The notes: generated by a model from the sequence alone, not told the origin. A stretch of DNA of 64,000 bases from Bacillota bacterium (GCA_013540605.1 JABVCK010000015.1:1-64000); one strand, 5' to 3'. Positions 50,726 to 60,025 are shown, counted from the stretch's first letter. Translations and numbers: made by a program.

Positions 50726-51682
50726 TTATTCTCTCAGGAACTTCCTTACCGCCTTGCCCCCAAGATAATCAGACTTCTTCCCCTGCCATGTACCACGTTC
50801 TTCCATCCGTGCCTCTATCATGTCTCTTACCTTCCACCAGCTTGTATTCCAATTTGCCAGAAGCGTTTCTTCCTCAGGGGCCCTTCCTATAAGCCTCTGG
50901 ACAACTATTTCAGGCGACAGGTACTCCAGGAAAGCGATTACCCTTTCGATATACCCGTCCATTGAAACCAGCCGGATCTCATCCCTGAGGAAGGCCTCTG
51001 CCATCGGTGTACCCTTCACAATGTATAAAGAGTGCAGCTTCACCTGGGTTACCCGCAGGGCGGAATTTATTTTTGCGTTTTCAATGACATCCAGCATATT
51101 GTCCCAGGGCAGATCGAGGATAACATGGCTGCACACATCAAAGCCGAACGATTTTACGCGCAATACGCAGTCGATGAACTCCGCCAGAGAATGTCCCCTG
51201 TTGACCTTGTCGAGGCTGTGATAATTCACCGTCTGGAGCCCTATCTCAAAGGTTACGCTAATCCTTTTATCCTCCTGGATTTTTTTAACCGCATCAAGGT
51301 GACGGTCGGAAATGCAGTCGGGACGGGTTGATACGTATATTTCTACGACATCGTCGATGCAGGCGTCTGTGAGGTATTCCATCAATACTGCCGGTTCCAG
51401 ATAGGTGTTTGAAAAGTTTTGAAAATACGCAATAAACTTCACGGCATTATACTTGCCCCTGATATAGCCCATGTTCTTCTCCAATTGCTCCCGGACAGGC
51501 ATAAAGCTGGGCAGGCTTTCAAACCCTGCGCCCTTTTCTCCGCAAAAAGTACAGCCGCCTGTTCCCAGCTCCCCGTCCCTGTTCGGGCAGGTAACCGGCA
51601 GATTTACGGGCAATTTGTATACTTTGCACCCGTATTTATCTTTCAGATAATTTGAATACTTCCTGTATCTATCGCCAATAAT
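50726..51682 (-). CDS. TIGR01212-family radical SAM protein (YhcC-like)
   Basis: This radical SAM protein, about 318 residues if translated from an ATT codon at 51682, has the motif C32-x11-C44-x2-C47 (TCPNRDG...GGCTFCG) of the YhcC/TIGR01212 family. Conserved downstream stretches are YFQNFSNTY, STRPDCIS, EIGLQT and SHVILDLPWD. The first ordinary start in frame (TTG at 51613) would cut off YRKYSNYLKDKYGCKVYK, which belongs to the family's N-terminus. The only codons before it without a stop are two ATTs placed seven to ten bases after GGGAGGG. I infer an AUU start. Function unknown, probably RNA- or cofactor-related. Confidence 0.85.
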   Translation of the reverse strand: MIGDRYRKYSNYLKDKYGCKVYKLPVNLPVTCPNRDGELGTGGCTFCGEKGAGFESLPSFMPVREQLEKNMGYIRGKYNAVKFIAYFQNFSNTYLEPAVLMEYLTDACIDDVVEIYVSTRPDCISDRHLDAVKKIQEDKRISVTFEIGLQTVNYHSLDKVNRGHSLAEFIDCVLRVKSFGFDVCSHVILDLPWDNMLDVIENAKINSALRVTQVKLHSLYIVKGTPMAEAFLRDEIRLVSMDGYIERVIAFLEYLSPEIVVQRLIGRAPEEETLLANWNTSWWKVRDMIEARMEERGTWQGKKSDYLGGKAVRKFLRE

Positions 51683-51707
51683 CTTTCAACCCTCCCTTCT
51701 AAGGTAT

Positions 51708-51934
51708 GGGGACACACCATCTATCAGTTGCGAGAAATCAGCTATCATATGCCAGTTACCAGTTGCCAGTGCTTAGGGTAAAGCTTAAGGGAAAACTTGT
51801 AAGGCTAACCCTGAAGACTTATAACTGATAACTGTGAACTGAATTATTGCACCTGTGAACTGTGATCTGTGAACTACTAACTACAAACTACCAACTACGA
51901 ACTATAGTCTAACGCCTGCGATCTGCGAACTGTA
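51708..51934. repeat. Longest composite repeat (one cap, long right arm)
   Basis: About 227 bp: cap GGGGACACACC (51708-51718), CAGT-type heptads, core at 51775-51812 (AGGGT...ACCCT outer stem), then about 17 ACT-type heptads (ACTGTGA TCTGTGA ACTACTA ACTACAA ACTACCA ACTACGA). The right cap is missing; the arm runs up to the stop of the phosphoesterase gene. A detached cap CGAATGTCCCC occurs on the other side of that gene (52656-52666). Confidence 0.85.
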
Positions 51935-51936
51935 AA

Positions 51937-52635
51937 TCAGTACAGCCTCAAAGGAGAAAAGCCGATATGGTCGCAAGACGTAAGCAAAAACTGTATGCCC
52001 CCGATAACCCCTTCTGCCGCATCCTTCAGCGCCGGTCCATGCAGGTGCCCGTAAATACACTTTTTTACGCCGTAACTTTTCATCAATTCAAGGAATTCAC
52101 TGTCTACCCCGTTAGAATAGAACGGAGGATAGTGCAGCATAACCAATATGTCATTATATTCTTTACCCCTGAGACTCCTGATAGATAGTTCAAGCCTGTT
52201 AAGCTCCCTGTTGTGTATTTTGGCATCATGCTCCGTGAACTCCGGGCTTCCGGGGCAAATCCATCCCCTGGTACCGCAAACGGCTGTGCCTTCACATATA
52301 TAACTGTTATTATTCAGAAAATGGATGTTTTTAATTCCCCTGCTCTCAAGAAAACCGTTCAGCTTGCTCAGGGTTGTCCACCAGTAATCGTGGTTCCCCT
52401 TTATTATTATTTTTCTGCCCGGAAGCCCATCTATGAATCTGAAATCCATCAGGCTCTCTTCAAGGTATGTAGCCCATGAAATATCGCCGGGAATCAGTAC
52501 CCAGTCCTCCCGGCTGACGGTATTGCTCCAATTCTCTTCAATCTTCTCCATATAGTTTTCCCAGCCGCCGAACACGTCCATCGGCTTGTCGATTGCCTTT
52601 GAAAGATGAAGGTCGGATATTGCGTATATGGCCAT
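51937..52635 (-). CDS. Metallophosphoesterase
   Basis: This 232-residue calcineurin-like phosphoesterase has all metal-binding blocks: ISDLHLSKA near the start, LIPGDISWA, IKGNHDYWW, MLHYPPF and IYGHLHGPA. The two-metal site should cleave phosphomonoesters or diesters; the substrate is unknown. The ATG at 52635 follows GGAGAG; the longer frame begins in a cap repeat. Monocistronic. Confidence 0.9.
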   Translation of the reverse strand: MAIYAISDLHLSKAIDKPMDVFGGWENYMEKIEENWSNTVSREDWVLIPGDISWATYLEESLMDFRFIDGLPGRKIIIKGNHDYWWTTLSKLNGFLESRGIKNIHFLNNNSYICEGTAVCGTRGWICPGSPEFTEHDAKIHNRELNRLELSIRSLRGKEYNDILVMLHYPPFYSNGVDSEFLELMKSYGVKKCIYGHLHGPALKDAAEGVIGGIQFLLTSCDHIGFSPLRLY

Positions 52636-52827
52636 AGTCAACTCTCCTACTCTTACGAATGTCCCCAATATAGTGATATTATAGCAAATTGGCGTAAATA
52701 ATGAAACTTATTCAACCGGTGCCGAAATTATTTATCTAGAATTATATGTCAGTATGCAGGAAATACTACTTAATAAAATATTTTGTTAAAATGACAATAA
52801 TACCATCTGAAGCAAGGGGAACCCATT

Positions 52828-54453
52828 ATGCTGAACAAGCTGATAAATCTAGGCAGGAAAATATTCAAAAAAAAAAGTGTGGAGACTGTTAACGCAGATA
52901 CAAAAAATACAAGCCCCCTGACATCCAGCCTGAAAAGAAACATTGATGATTTAAAACACATGGTTGGTTTGAGCGGAGATGTTGTTGTGCGAAGGTTCAA
53001 GGTGTCCGGCGATAAAAATACAGATGCCGCTGTCGTATATGTCGACGGCCTCGCCGACAAGGACAGAATCCTCTACAGCATTATGAACACACTGGCGTTG
53101 AACACACAGCTTCCCGGCCTTTCAGACGGGCTCACAAAGGAAAACCTGGAAAACGCGATACTGGAAAAGGGCTTTGTGAGTTCAGAAGTAAAACATGCGG
53201 TTGACTGGGTGAGCATAATCGATGGAATATTCTCCGGTGATACTGTCCTCCTGGTTGACGGTATAAAAGGAGCTTTTATTATAGAAACCAGGAAGTGGGT
53301 TGACCGGGGGGTGCAGGAAAATACCAGCGAGCAGGTGGTCCGGGGTCCCAGGGACAGCTTCTCGGAAACCCTGAGGCTCAACACTATGCTCCTGAGGAGG
53401 AGGATAAAAAGCCCAAAACTGCAGCTTGAAAGCATGAAGGTAGGCTCCCTGACAAAAACCGACATAGTTATTGCATACATCAAAGGGATTGTGAACCCCA
53501 AACTGGTGGAAGAGATCAGGAGCAGGATTAACCGGATAGAGACGGACAGCATACTGGAAACCAACATGCTGGAGGAATTCATTGAAGACAGCCCCTGGTC
53601 TATCATACCTCAGATAAGAAACACCGAAAGGCCGGATAAAACGGCAGCCCACCTTCTGGAAGGCGGTGCGGCAATTATCGTGGACGGCACTCCGGTGGTA
53701 CTGCTGCTGCCCACAACCTTCTGGCAGTTTCTCCACTCCCCGGATGATCACTATGAACGGGTCTACACAACTTTTTTGCTCAGGGCTCTTCGTCTGCTGG
53801 CTTTGGTAACGGCACTGACCCTGCCCTCCTTTTACATAGCAATAACCTCCTACCATCACGAGATGATACCCCAGGGTGTATTGGAGGTTATTATTGCGTC
53901 CCGCAGGGGCGTACCCTTTCCCGTACTGGTGGAAGCCTTTATCATGGAGTTTATTCTGGAGATAATCCGGGAAGCGGGTGTACGCCTCCCGAGGAACGTC
54001 GGGCAGGCGATAAGCATAGTAGGAGCCCTTGTTCTCGGGCAGGCAGCCATCCAGAGCAAGCTTGCCAGCCCCATCACGGTGACGGTGGTATCCCTTACGG
54101 CAGTCTCCAATTTTGCCATTCCTTCGTTCAGCGCTGCCCTTACCATAAGGTTCATGCGGTTCGGGCTCATGATCGTATCCGGAACCTTCGGGATATTCGG
54201 GTTTATATCGGTAATATTTGTTATCATGGTTCATTTATGCTCCCTGCGCTCCTTCGGCGTACCGTTCCTTGCTCCCCTCACCCCGCTCATCCCGGCAGAC
54301 CTTAGGGATTCCCAGGTACGGCTTCCTATGTGGCTTTTGTCAAGACGGCCAAAGACGTTCGGACCAAAGGACCAGACAAGGCAGAAATCCGGATTGAAAC
54401 CGGGGCCATATCAAAAAGACGGCCAGCCCAAGGGGGAGGATAAGGATGCTTGA
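52828..54453 (+). CDS. gerKA: Spore germinant receptor subunit A (GerA/GerKA family)
   Basis: This 541-residue A subunit of a germinant receptor sits in the spore inner membrane. The N-terminal soluble part (about 1-290) includes VLLVDGIKGAFIIETRKW and the family motif RGPRDSFSETLRLN. About five membrane segments follow (about 310-460), with YHHEMIPQGVLEVIIASRRGVPFP between, and a basic tail of about 40 residues. It is the first gene of a ger operon; its stop overlaps the next start by 8 bp. The germinant cannot be predicted. Confidence 0.95.
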   Translation: MLNKLINLGRKIFKKKSVETVNADTKNTSPLTSSLKRNIDDLKHMVGLSGDVVVRRFKVSGDKNTDAAVVYVDGLADKDRILYSIMNTLALNTQLPGLSDGLTKENLENAILEKGFVSSEVKHAVDWVSIIDGIFSGDTVLLVDGIKGAFIIETRKWVDRGVQENTSEQVVRGPRDSFSETLRLNTMLLRRRIKSPKLQLESMKVGSLTKTDIVIAYIKGIVNPKLVEEIRSRINRIETDSILETNMLEEFIEDSPWSIIPQIRNTERPDKTAAHLLEGGAAIIVDGTPVVLLLPTTFWQFLHSPDDHYERVYTTFLLRALRLLALVTALTLPSFYIAITSYHHEMIPQGVLEVIIASRRGVPFPVLVEAFIMEFILEIIREAGVRLPRNVGQAISIVGALVLGQAAIQSKLASPITVTVVSLTAVSNFAIPSFSAALTIRFMRFGLMIVSGTFGIFGFISVIFVIMVHLCSLRSFGVPFLAPLTPLIPADLRDSQVRLPMWLLSRRPKTFGPKDQTRQKSGLKPGPYQKDGQPKGEDKDA

Positions 54454-55540
54454 CAAAGGCAAGATATCCAGCAGGCAGTTAACATTACTGGTATTTACAT
54501 TCATCAGTTCTACAGCAACGTTATTTCTCCCGGCATTCCTTGCGGATGATGCAAAGCAGGATGCCTGGATTTCTTTGCTGCCCGCAGGAGTGGTAGGAGT
54601 ATTAACAGCCCTTGTGGTTACAGCCCTCGCCCGTAAGTTTCCGGGTAAAACCCTGACAGAGTATGTTACCATCCTGCTCGGTCCTGTTTTGGGAAAATGC
54701 ATAGGTATCCTTTACCTATGGTTCTATCTGCATATGACCTCCATAGTAGTCCGGGAGGTTGTCTTTACAGTAATAAGCTCCCTTCTTCCCAGGACTCCCC
54801 TTGAGGCGGTTACCATAATAATTATCATAGTATGTGCGTACACGGTAAGGCAGGGCATTGAGGTTATAGCCCGGACAAACGTTCTCAGCGTGACCTTCAG
54901 TTATGTATCAATAGCCTTGATCCTGGTGCTTTCGGCAAGCAACCTGGATATTGGAAACGTCACTCCGGTATTGAGCCGGGGAATCGGCCCTGTCCTGAGG
55001 GCCTCTGTAACGCCATCCGGCTGGTTCGGTGAAGTGGTGGGCGTTGCCTTCCTTATTCCGTTCGTTAACTCCCAGGACCAGGCACGCAGGGCTGCCCTGA
55101 TCGGAGTTGTCTGGTCCGCGCTGACCCTGATGTTTTTAGTGCTGGTAACCCTTATGGCGCTTGGACCCGGAATGGCTGCCCTGTTCCTGTTCCCTACTCT
55201 GAGGGTAGTCCGTTTGATCAATGTTGCTGAATTTTTCCAGCGTACCGAAGCCATATTTCTGATACCGTGGATAATATCAAACTATATCAAGATATGCGTT
55301 TTCTACTATATAATAACGAAGATAACCTCCGACCTGTTCAAACCCAGGGACAGCTTAAGCTTGACCCTGCCCTTGGGTATAATAGTAGGATCGATGTCTT
55401 TGTATATTTTCAGGAACAACGTAGATTTGGTGGAGTTTCTGGACAGGGTGTGGGGGATATATTCGTTACCCTTTGAGCTTGGCATTCCCCTTCTGTTATT
55501 GATATTTGCTTCATTGAGAAAAACAGGAAAGAGGGTATAG
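54446..55540 (+). CDS. gerKB: Spore germinant receptor subunit B (GerKB family)
   Basis: This 364-residue APC-superfamily-like membrane protein has ten predicted membrane segments and is the ligand-binding subunit in characterised receptors. Family stretches are KISSRQLTLLVFTFISSTATLFLP at the start, SLLPRTPLEAVTIIIIIVCAYTVRQGIEVIAR and PILRV-like LFPTLRVVRLINVAEFFQRTEAIF. It overlaps gerKA and is followed 2 bp later by gerKC. Confidence 0.94.
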   Translation: MLDKGKISSRQLTLLVFTFISSTATLFLPAFLADDAKQDAWISLLPAGVVGVLTALVVTALARKFPGKTLTEYVTILLGPVLGKCIGILYLWFYLHMTSIVVREVVFTVISSLLPRTPLEAVTIIIIIVCAYTVRQGIEVIARTNVLSVTFSYVSIALILVLSASNLDIGNVTPVLSRGIGPVLRASVTPSGWFGEVVGVAFLIPFVNSQDQARRAALIGVVWSALTLMFLVLVTLMALGPGMAALFLFPTLRVVRLINVAEFFQRTEAIFLIPWIISNYIKICVFYYIITKITSDLFKPRDSLSLTLPLGIIVGSMSLYIFRNNVDLVEFLDRVWGIYSLPFELGIPLLLLIFASLRKTGKRV

Positions 55541-55542
55541 GG

Positions 55543-56700
55543 TTGAGACGTTTAATCATCATGGTAATAATATCTATATCAATGACAGTCCTTTCCGGAT
55601 GCTGGGACAGGATGGAGATAGGCAGCATCACCTTTCCCGTCGCCATGGCAATGGACCGGAACGCGCAGACAGGCATGATAGACCTCTACGCACAGGTTGT
55701 AAAGACTTCCGTTGGTCCGGAGGGACAGATGGTAAAAACCTTCGAAACTCTGGAGTCCAGCGGCCGGACCCTGTCGCAGGCCATGTACAGGATGACCGAC
55801 CGCGCCGAGCAGCGGATTTCCTGGAAACACATTAATGTCATTGTCATAAGCGAAAACTTTGCCCGGCATGGTCTTGCCGAAGTTATGGACCTTCTGTCCC
55901 GTTTTACGCAAATCCGTGATACCAGCTATCTGCTTGTAACGGATGAAAACCTGAAGGAGCTTTTACAGGGAAACCCGAAGGTAGATATAGGTATCCCTAC
56001 CCCCCTGGCGGCAATAACGATATCGGGTGAGAGAACGGCAAAAACCAAGGTCGTTTCCCTTAAGGATTTTTTCTCGGCGTATCTTAGTGAAGGCCGCGAA
56101 CCCGTGATCCCAAAGGTCAGCATAGCGCAAAGAGAGGGTGATAGAATACAGCTTGAGTTCAATGAATTAGGTGTATTCAAACGCGACAAGCTTGTCGGGT
56201 TCATAACACAGGAAGAGACCATGGGTTTATTGTGGGTGGTCCAGAAAACCACCTCAGGAAACCTCATGATTCCATGTTCCAGCGGAAAAAATGGGATAAT
56301 CTCAATAAACCCGTTGCAAACAAGGTCCAGAATAATTCCTGATATCACCGACAAGCTCCGTATCACGATAGAAGTCAAAGCCGAATACAGCCTTATAGAA
56401 ATGACATGCCCGGTTGTTATGACTACCAACAATGTCAATGAAATAAACCGTAAGGTTGAAGAGTATGTCAAGAAGCGCATCGAGCAAACTATAGAAAGAA
56501 CCAGGAAGGAATTCAATTTAGATGTTTTCGGGTTCGGCGAAAGGGTGTACCGGAAGTACCCGCAGTACTGGTACGAAAACAAGGATAACTGGATGGAGAT
56601 ATATAAAGGCACGGAGTTCAAAATCACTGTGCAAGCGCAGATGCGGCGCACCGGAGAGACATCCGACAGCCTGGTGTTTGAGTTCAGAAGGGGTGAATAG
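55543..56700 (+). CDS. gerKC: Spore germinant receptor subunit C lipoprotein (GerKC family)
   Basis: This 385-residue lipoprotein has signal MVIISISMTVLSGC (lipobox VLSGC) directly followed by WDRMEIG, the mark of Ger(x)C proteins (CWDxxEI). The later part forms the three-domain outer fold, with KHINVIVISENFARHG and the C-terminal YPQYWYENKDNWMEIY region. The start is TTG. It anchors to the outer face of the inner spore membrane with subunits A and B. Confidence 0.94.
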   Translation: MRRLIIMVIISISMTVLSGCWDRMEIGSITFPVAMAMDRNAQTGMIDLYAQVVKTSVGPEGQMVKTFETLESSGRTLSQAMYRMTDRAEQRISWKHINVIVISENFARHGLAEVMDLLSRFTQIRDTSYLLVTDENLKELLQGNPKVDIGIPTPLAAITISGERTAKTKVVSLKDFFSAYLSEGREPVIPKVSIAQREGDRIQLEFNELGVFKRDKLVGFITQEETMGLLWVVQKTTSGNLMIPCSSGKNGIISINPLQTRSRIIPDITDKLRITIEVKAEYSLIEMTCPVVMTTNNVNEINRKVEEYVKKRIEQTIERTRKEFNLDVFGFGERVYRKYPQYWYENKDNWMEIYKGTEFKITVQAQMRRTGETSDSLVFEFRRGE

Positions 56701-56703
56701 GCT

Positions 56704-56916
56704 TTGCTTGAGATATTCACAGCTTTATTGCTGGTTTTCGGAATCGCTGCGGGGATAGATGTACCCTTCCTGATCAAGGCAAAGAAATGGAAGGACCTGA
56801 AAATCTACATAGTCCTTTGGTTTATCGGGTTTATTCTGAATGTACTCGCACGCATATTTGATATAGATTTTGCCGCTATGTCCGACTGGTTCGTTAAGAC
56901 CATAGGCTACACCTAA
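56704..56916 (+). CDS. Small two-helix membrane protein, candidate Ger D subunit
   Basis: This 70-residue protein has two membrane helices (about 3-24 and 36-53) linked by a basic loop KAKKWKDLK. Its size, topology and position as the fourth gene after gerA-B-C match the small D subunits described for some germinant receptors. The TTG start follows AAGGGGTGA. Its stop overlaps the end of the convergent nitrilase gene by 4 bp. Confidence 0.65.
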   Translation: MLEIFTALLLVFGIAAGIDVPFLIKAKKWKDLKIYIVLWFIGFILNVLARIFDIDFAAMSDWFVKTIGYT

Positions 56917-57698
56917 TAGAGGTCTTCTCTCCTGTCCGAAAACACCGGAATCCTGTTCCTGACATCATCGACCAGGCCGAGGTCAATCTTGACGTTGACG
57001 ATACACTCCTTGTCCCCCGCCTGGGCTATGACTTCTCCCCAGGGGTCCACCACCATGGAGCGGCCGAAGAAACTATCTCTGCCGCTTCTGCCCACCCTGT
57101 TGGCAGCCACAACGTAGAGCTGGTTCTCAATAGCCCTAGCCCTGAGCAGTGTCACCCAGTGCTCCTGCCGGGGGAACGGCCACTGTGCGGGAACAAATAC
57201 AACCCTGGCTCCCTTCAGGGCCAGGCTCCTCATCAGCTCTGGGAAACGCAGGTCATAGCAAATCAGTATGCCGCAGCTTATATCATCGAGCCGGAAAAGC
57301 CCAAGCTCTTCTCCGGGAGATAAAAACCTGTCTTCTTCCATCAAACCGAAAAGGTGTATCTTGCTGTACTGTGAGATTACTTCCCCTTTCCTGCCTACAA
57401 TATAGGAAGTATTGTATACCCTGTCGTCCCTCATATCTGCCACCGAGCCTGCTATGATATTTATGCCGGTTTCCCTGGCCAATCCTTTGACCATCGGCAG
57501 GGTCGGGTCCCCATTCCTGTCGCAGATGGACTTCAAGCTATCGAAACTATAGCCGGTATTCCACATTTCGGGCATTATAATTACATCGGGGTTTGTCTCG
57601 GCAGCTCTTTCAATCAGCTTCAAAGCCGTACTCCTGTTTTTTTCCGGACATCCCGCCTCCACGTTCATCTGAATGAGCGAAACAAGCATCCTCCCCAT
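56913..57698 (-). CDS. Carbon-nitrogen hydrolase (nitrilase superfamily)
   Basis: This 261-residue hydrolase has the catalytic triad in order: Glu in IIMPEMWNTGY, Lys in YSKIHLFGLMEE and Cys in GILICYDLRFPEL. The closest type is omega-amidase/YafV-like amidase, which cleaves small amides such as 2-oxoglutaramate. The ATG at 57698 follows GGAGGT at good spacing; an upstream ATG falls within that site. It overlaps or abuts the end of the rhomboid gene and converges with the ger operon. Confidence 0.9.
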   Translation of the reverse strand: MGRMLVSLIQMNVEAGCPEKNRSTALKLIERAAETNPDVIIMPEMWNTGYSFDSLKSICDRNGDPTLPMVKGLARETGINIIAGSVADMRDDRVYNTSYIVGRKGEVISQYSKIHLFGLMEEDRFLSPGEELGLFRLDDISCGILICYDLRFPELMRSLALKGARVVFVPAQWPFPRQEHWVTLLRARAIENQLYVVAANRVGRSGRDSFFGRSMVVDPWGEVIAQAGDKECIVNVKIDLGLVDDVRNRIPVFSDRREDLY

Positions 57699-57703
57699 AT
57701 AAA

Positions 57704-58753
57704 TTACCTCCAATCCGAATATTTAAGTATGACCATTGATGCTGCATATCCCCCGGCCAGCCCTCCGATATGGGCAAAATTGTCTATCCCCGGGTACGTA
57801 AACCCGATGAACAGGTTAATTCCAATTATAGTAGCAATATTGCCTATAAATCCTCTGTTGAGCACCCCCGGCCTTGCCTTTCCAAAATAGAGCAGTGCGC
57901 CCAGCAAACCGAATATTGCCCCCGATGCCCCTGCAGAAACCGCCTTTGTAAATAAAAAACTGGATACGCTTCCGCATAACCCCGCCGCAAAGTAAATGAT
58001 AATAAACTTCACTCTGCCGAATATAATTTCAGACAGGCTTCCCAGCTGGTATAGCGCATAGGAATTAAAGCTGAGGTGTACCAGGCCGACGTGCAAAAAC
58101 ATTGGTGTAACCAGCCTCCAGTATTGCCCCTGTGCTATTAACGGACTGTACATGGCGCCGAATCTTATCAGGACACTGCTGTTGGTGGATCCCCCTGCCA
58201 TCGTCATAAGCATCCAGAGGATGAAGTTTACCGACAGTATGGCATAGGTGACCATTGGAACGGGCTTTTTCCGGGTTCTCTTTGGAACTTCAGCCTCCAG
58301 GTCCTTCGGCCTGTATTCATCCAATACCCTGGAATCCGAAAGCTTTTTGAGAACTCCATCGACCGTTTCATTTCCGCTGCTCCCAATGACAGCCGACCGG
58401 TCAAGGTCAACCCGGATTTCAGCAATCTGAAGCCTGGAACTGCTGCTGTATGTTGAATGATCCGCTCCCGGTTCATCTTTAGCCCCGACGTGAATGGCAC
58501 TGAGATCGGCCTTTCTACATCCGGTCGTATCCATGAATCTCATCAATCCCGGCAGCAGGCCTTCAATATACGAAGTTAATGAGACCTCAAAATCAAAAAA
58601 GACTACCTCAAGCCTCTCCCCTCTTTTCTCAACCAGAGCACAGGCAGGTTTATCCGCATTGATCTTCAGTATGGAAAAACCGTGATCGGAAATCAGTTCA
58701 TACGCCGCTGCGTTCACATATTTATTCGCTATATCGGGTTCCAACTCAGCCAC
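57704..58753 (-). CDS. Rhomboid family intramembrane serine protease
   Basis: This 349-residue protein has an N-terminal cytoplasmic domain of about 170 residues, then a six- to seven-helix rhomboid core. The core has HLSFNSYALYQLG (conserved His and Asn), the catalytic Ser in GASGAIFGLLGALL and the catalytic His in NFAHIGGLAGGYA. It cuts membrane proteins within the bilayer. It is read through into the nitrilase gene, and ytfJ lies just upstream. Confidence 0.92.
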   Translation of the reverse strand: MAELEPDIANKYVNAAAYELISDHGFSILKINADKPACALVEKRGERLEVVFFDFEVSLTSYIEGLLPGLMRFMDTTGCRKADLSAIHVGAKDEPGADHSTYSSSSRLQIAEIRVDLDRSAVIGSSGNETVDGVLKKLSDSRVLDEYRPKDLEAEVPKRTRKKPVPMVTYAILSVNFILWMLMTMAGGSTNSSVLIRFGAMYSPLIAQGQYWRLVTPMFLHVGLVHLSFNSYALYQLGSLSEIIFGRVKFIIIYFAAGLCGSVSSFLFTKAVSAGASGAIFGLLGALLYFGKARPGVLNRGFIGNIATIIGINLFIGFTYPGIDNFAHIGGLAGGYAASMVILKYSDWR

Positions 58754-58764
58754 ACCTCTAATCT

Positions 58765-59169
58765 CTACCTGACCCTTAGTTTCTCTTCTCCCTTTTCATT
58801 ACCCTTATTATTTTTATTATTCTTACCGGCTGTCTTGCTTTTTATTTTTTTAACAATGTCGGGTATCATATCGATCAGCCTTTCGATTCCTCCAGCTCCG
58901 TTGAGCGGAACTACCGAAATGTCCCCTTCCCGAACTACAATAACAGCAGTAGGGGAAATCTTGGCTCCAAGTCCGGCTGCGCCTCCCTGGCGGCCTGCAC
59001 TCTTCGCATCTTCACCCCCGCCGGCGCCCGTGCCCATACCGAAGGTAACGTTTATTACAGGAATCAGGGTGACGTCACCGACTTCAATAGCTTCGCCCAC
59101 CACGGCCTTGGTGGTAAGAAAGCTTTCCATCTCATCAAATATTGCCTTTAGGTTCTCTTTTAAATCCAT
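58765..59169 (-). CDS. ytfJ: Sporulation protein YtfJ (GerW family)
   Basis: This 134-residue protein starts DLKENLKAIFDEMESFL and contains VVGEAIEVGDVTLIPVINVTFGMGTG and a Gly-rich loop with GLGAKISPTAVIVV, the diagnostic YtfJ/GerW sequence. It is required for normal germination of spores in Bacillus. The C-terminal tail is Lys/Asn-rich. It follows the DUF2953 gene, the usual neighbour in spore formers, but a repeat fragment has been inserted between them. Confidence 0.93.
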   Translation of the reverse strand: MDLKENLKAIFDEMESFLTTKAVVGEAIEVGDVTLIPVINVTFGMGTGAGGGEDAKSAGRQGGAAGLGAKISPTAVIVVREGDISVVPLNGAGGIERLIDMIPDIVKKIKSKTAGKNNKNNKGNEKGEEKLRVR

Positions 59170-59235
59170 ATTCTTTACCTCCCTATGGGAAAAGGGGTCA
59201 GGCTTGAAATATTCCCTTATTCCCTTATTCTCTTA

Positions 59236-59301
59236 TTAGTTGGTAGTTCGTAGTTGACCACTGCCGACTGGTCACTGGCAACTACGATAAGGAATGTCCC
59301 C
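59236..59301. repeat. Short heptad repeat with GGAATGTCCCC cap
   Basis: Heptads (TTAGTTG GTAGTTC GTAGTTG, then ACTGGTC ACTGGCA) end in cap GGAATGTCCCC (59291-59301). The cap overlaps the 3' end of the DUF2953 gene, so its last residues (WGHSLS) are encoded by the repeat. Confidence 0.75.
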
Positions 59302-59875
59302 AATAAAGTTTGGAAAGCAGCCGCTCCTTTGTGAAGACGGCCAAAACCTTCAAAATTACCATAATCACCGCAGCCGGTATTAGTATCCCTTCAAAATGTA
59401 GATCAACCTCCAGTGTTTCCCCGGAGAAATCCGGCTGAAACTCAACGTTGCCGTTCAGAAAGGCAGGTATACAGTAAACCATTCCGCACAACATGCCCGT
59501 ATATGCCGGGTCCTCAAAGCCTACCCTTAACTTTGCCTGATAACTCTTAGCTACGGCAGTGCCATAAACTCCCTTCCCCACCCGCAGCATAAACCTGACA
59601 TACTGCTTGCTCCTGAAGGGACTTTTTTCTCTGCCCGCTCTCTCCTTCTCCTTTTTTCCCCTATCCGCGGTGCCCCTCACCCTGTTGTAAACCCTGGCAC
59701 CGAAAAACCTGGCTGTGGTACAGCTGTTTTCTATTTCCCTGTCGTAGTTATAGCAAACCATCCCCCATGCGTAGGACGCATGGATTTTCAGGCAAAACCG
59801 GCTGGAATTACTAAGCCCCAGACGGAATCTTACCGGCAGAACCGGTATTATCAATAGAAAAGCCCAAAGAACCAT
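59282..59875 (-). CDS. DUF2953 domain protein
   Basis: This 197-residue protein has an N-terminal membrane helix (VLWAFLLIIPVLPV) and a C-terminal one (PAAVIMVILKVLAV). The DUF2953 core between them includes KSYQAKLRVGFEDPAYTGMLCGMVY and PDFSGETLEVDLHFEG. Found next to ytfJ in many spore formers, it is probably sporulation-linked. The ATG at 59875 follows AAGGGTGG; a longer frame has no such site. The last six residues come from an inserted cap repeat, so the natural C-terminus has been replaced. Confidence 0.8.
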   Translation of the reverse strand: MVLWAFLLIIPVLPVRFRLGLSNSSRFCLKIHASYAWGMVCYNYDREIENSCTTARFFGARVYNRVRGTADRGKKEKERAGREKSPFRSKQYVRFMLRVGKGVYGTAVAKSYQAKLRVGFEDPAYTGMLCGMVYCIPAFLNGNVEFQPDFSGETLEVDLHFEGILIPAAVIMVILKVLAVFTKERLLSKLYWGHSLS

Positions 59876-60025
59876 AGAAACCACCCTTACATCCACGGAA
59901 GCATATCTTCTGTTATATGTATTATTCTTTACATTATGCCAAAAACCTCTTTTATTGTCTTTAATTCCAGCATCCTGATGCACAGTTTTCATTCCACAAG
60001 GAAGGGCTTGCCCCTGGACCCCTCG

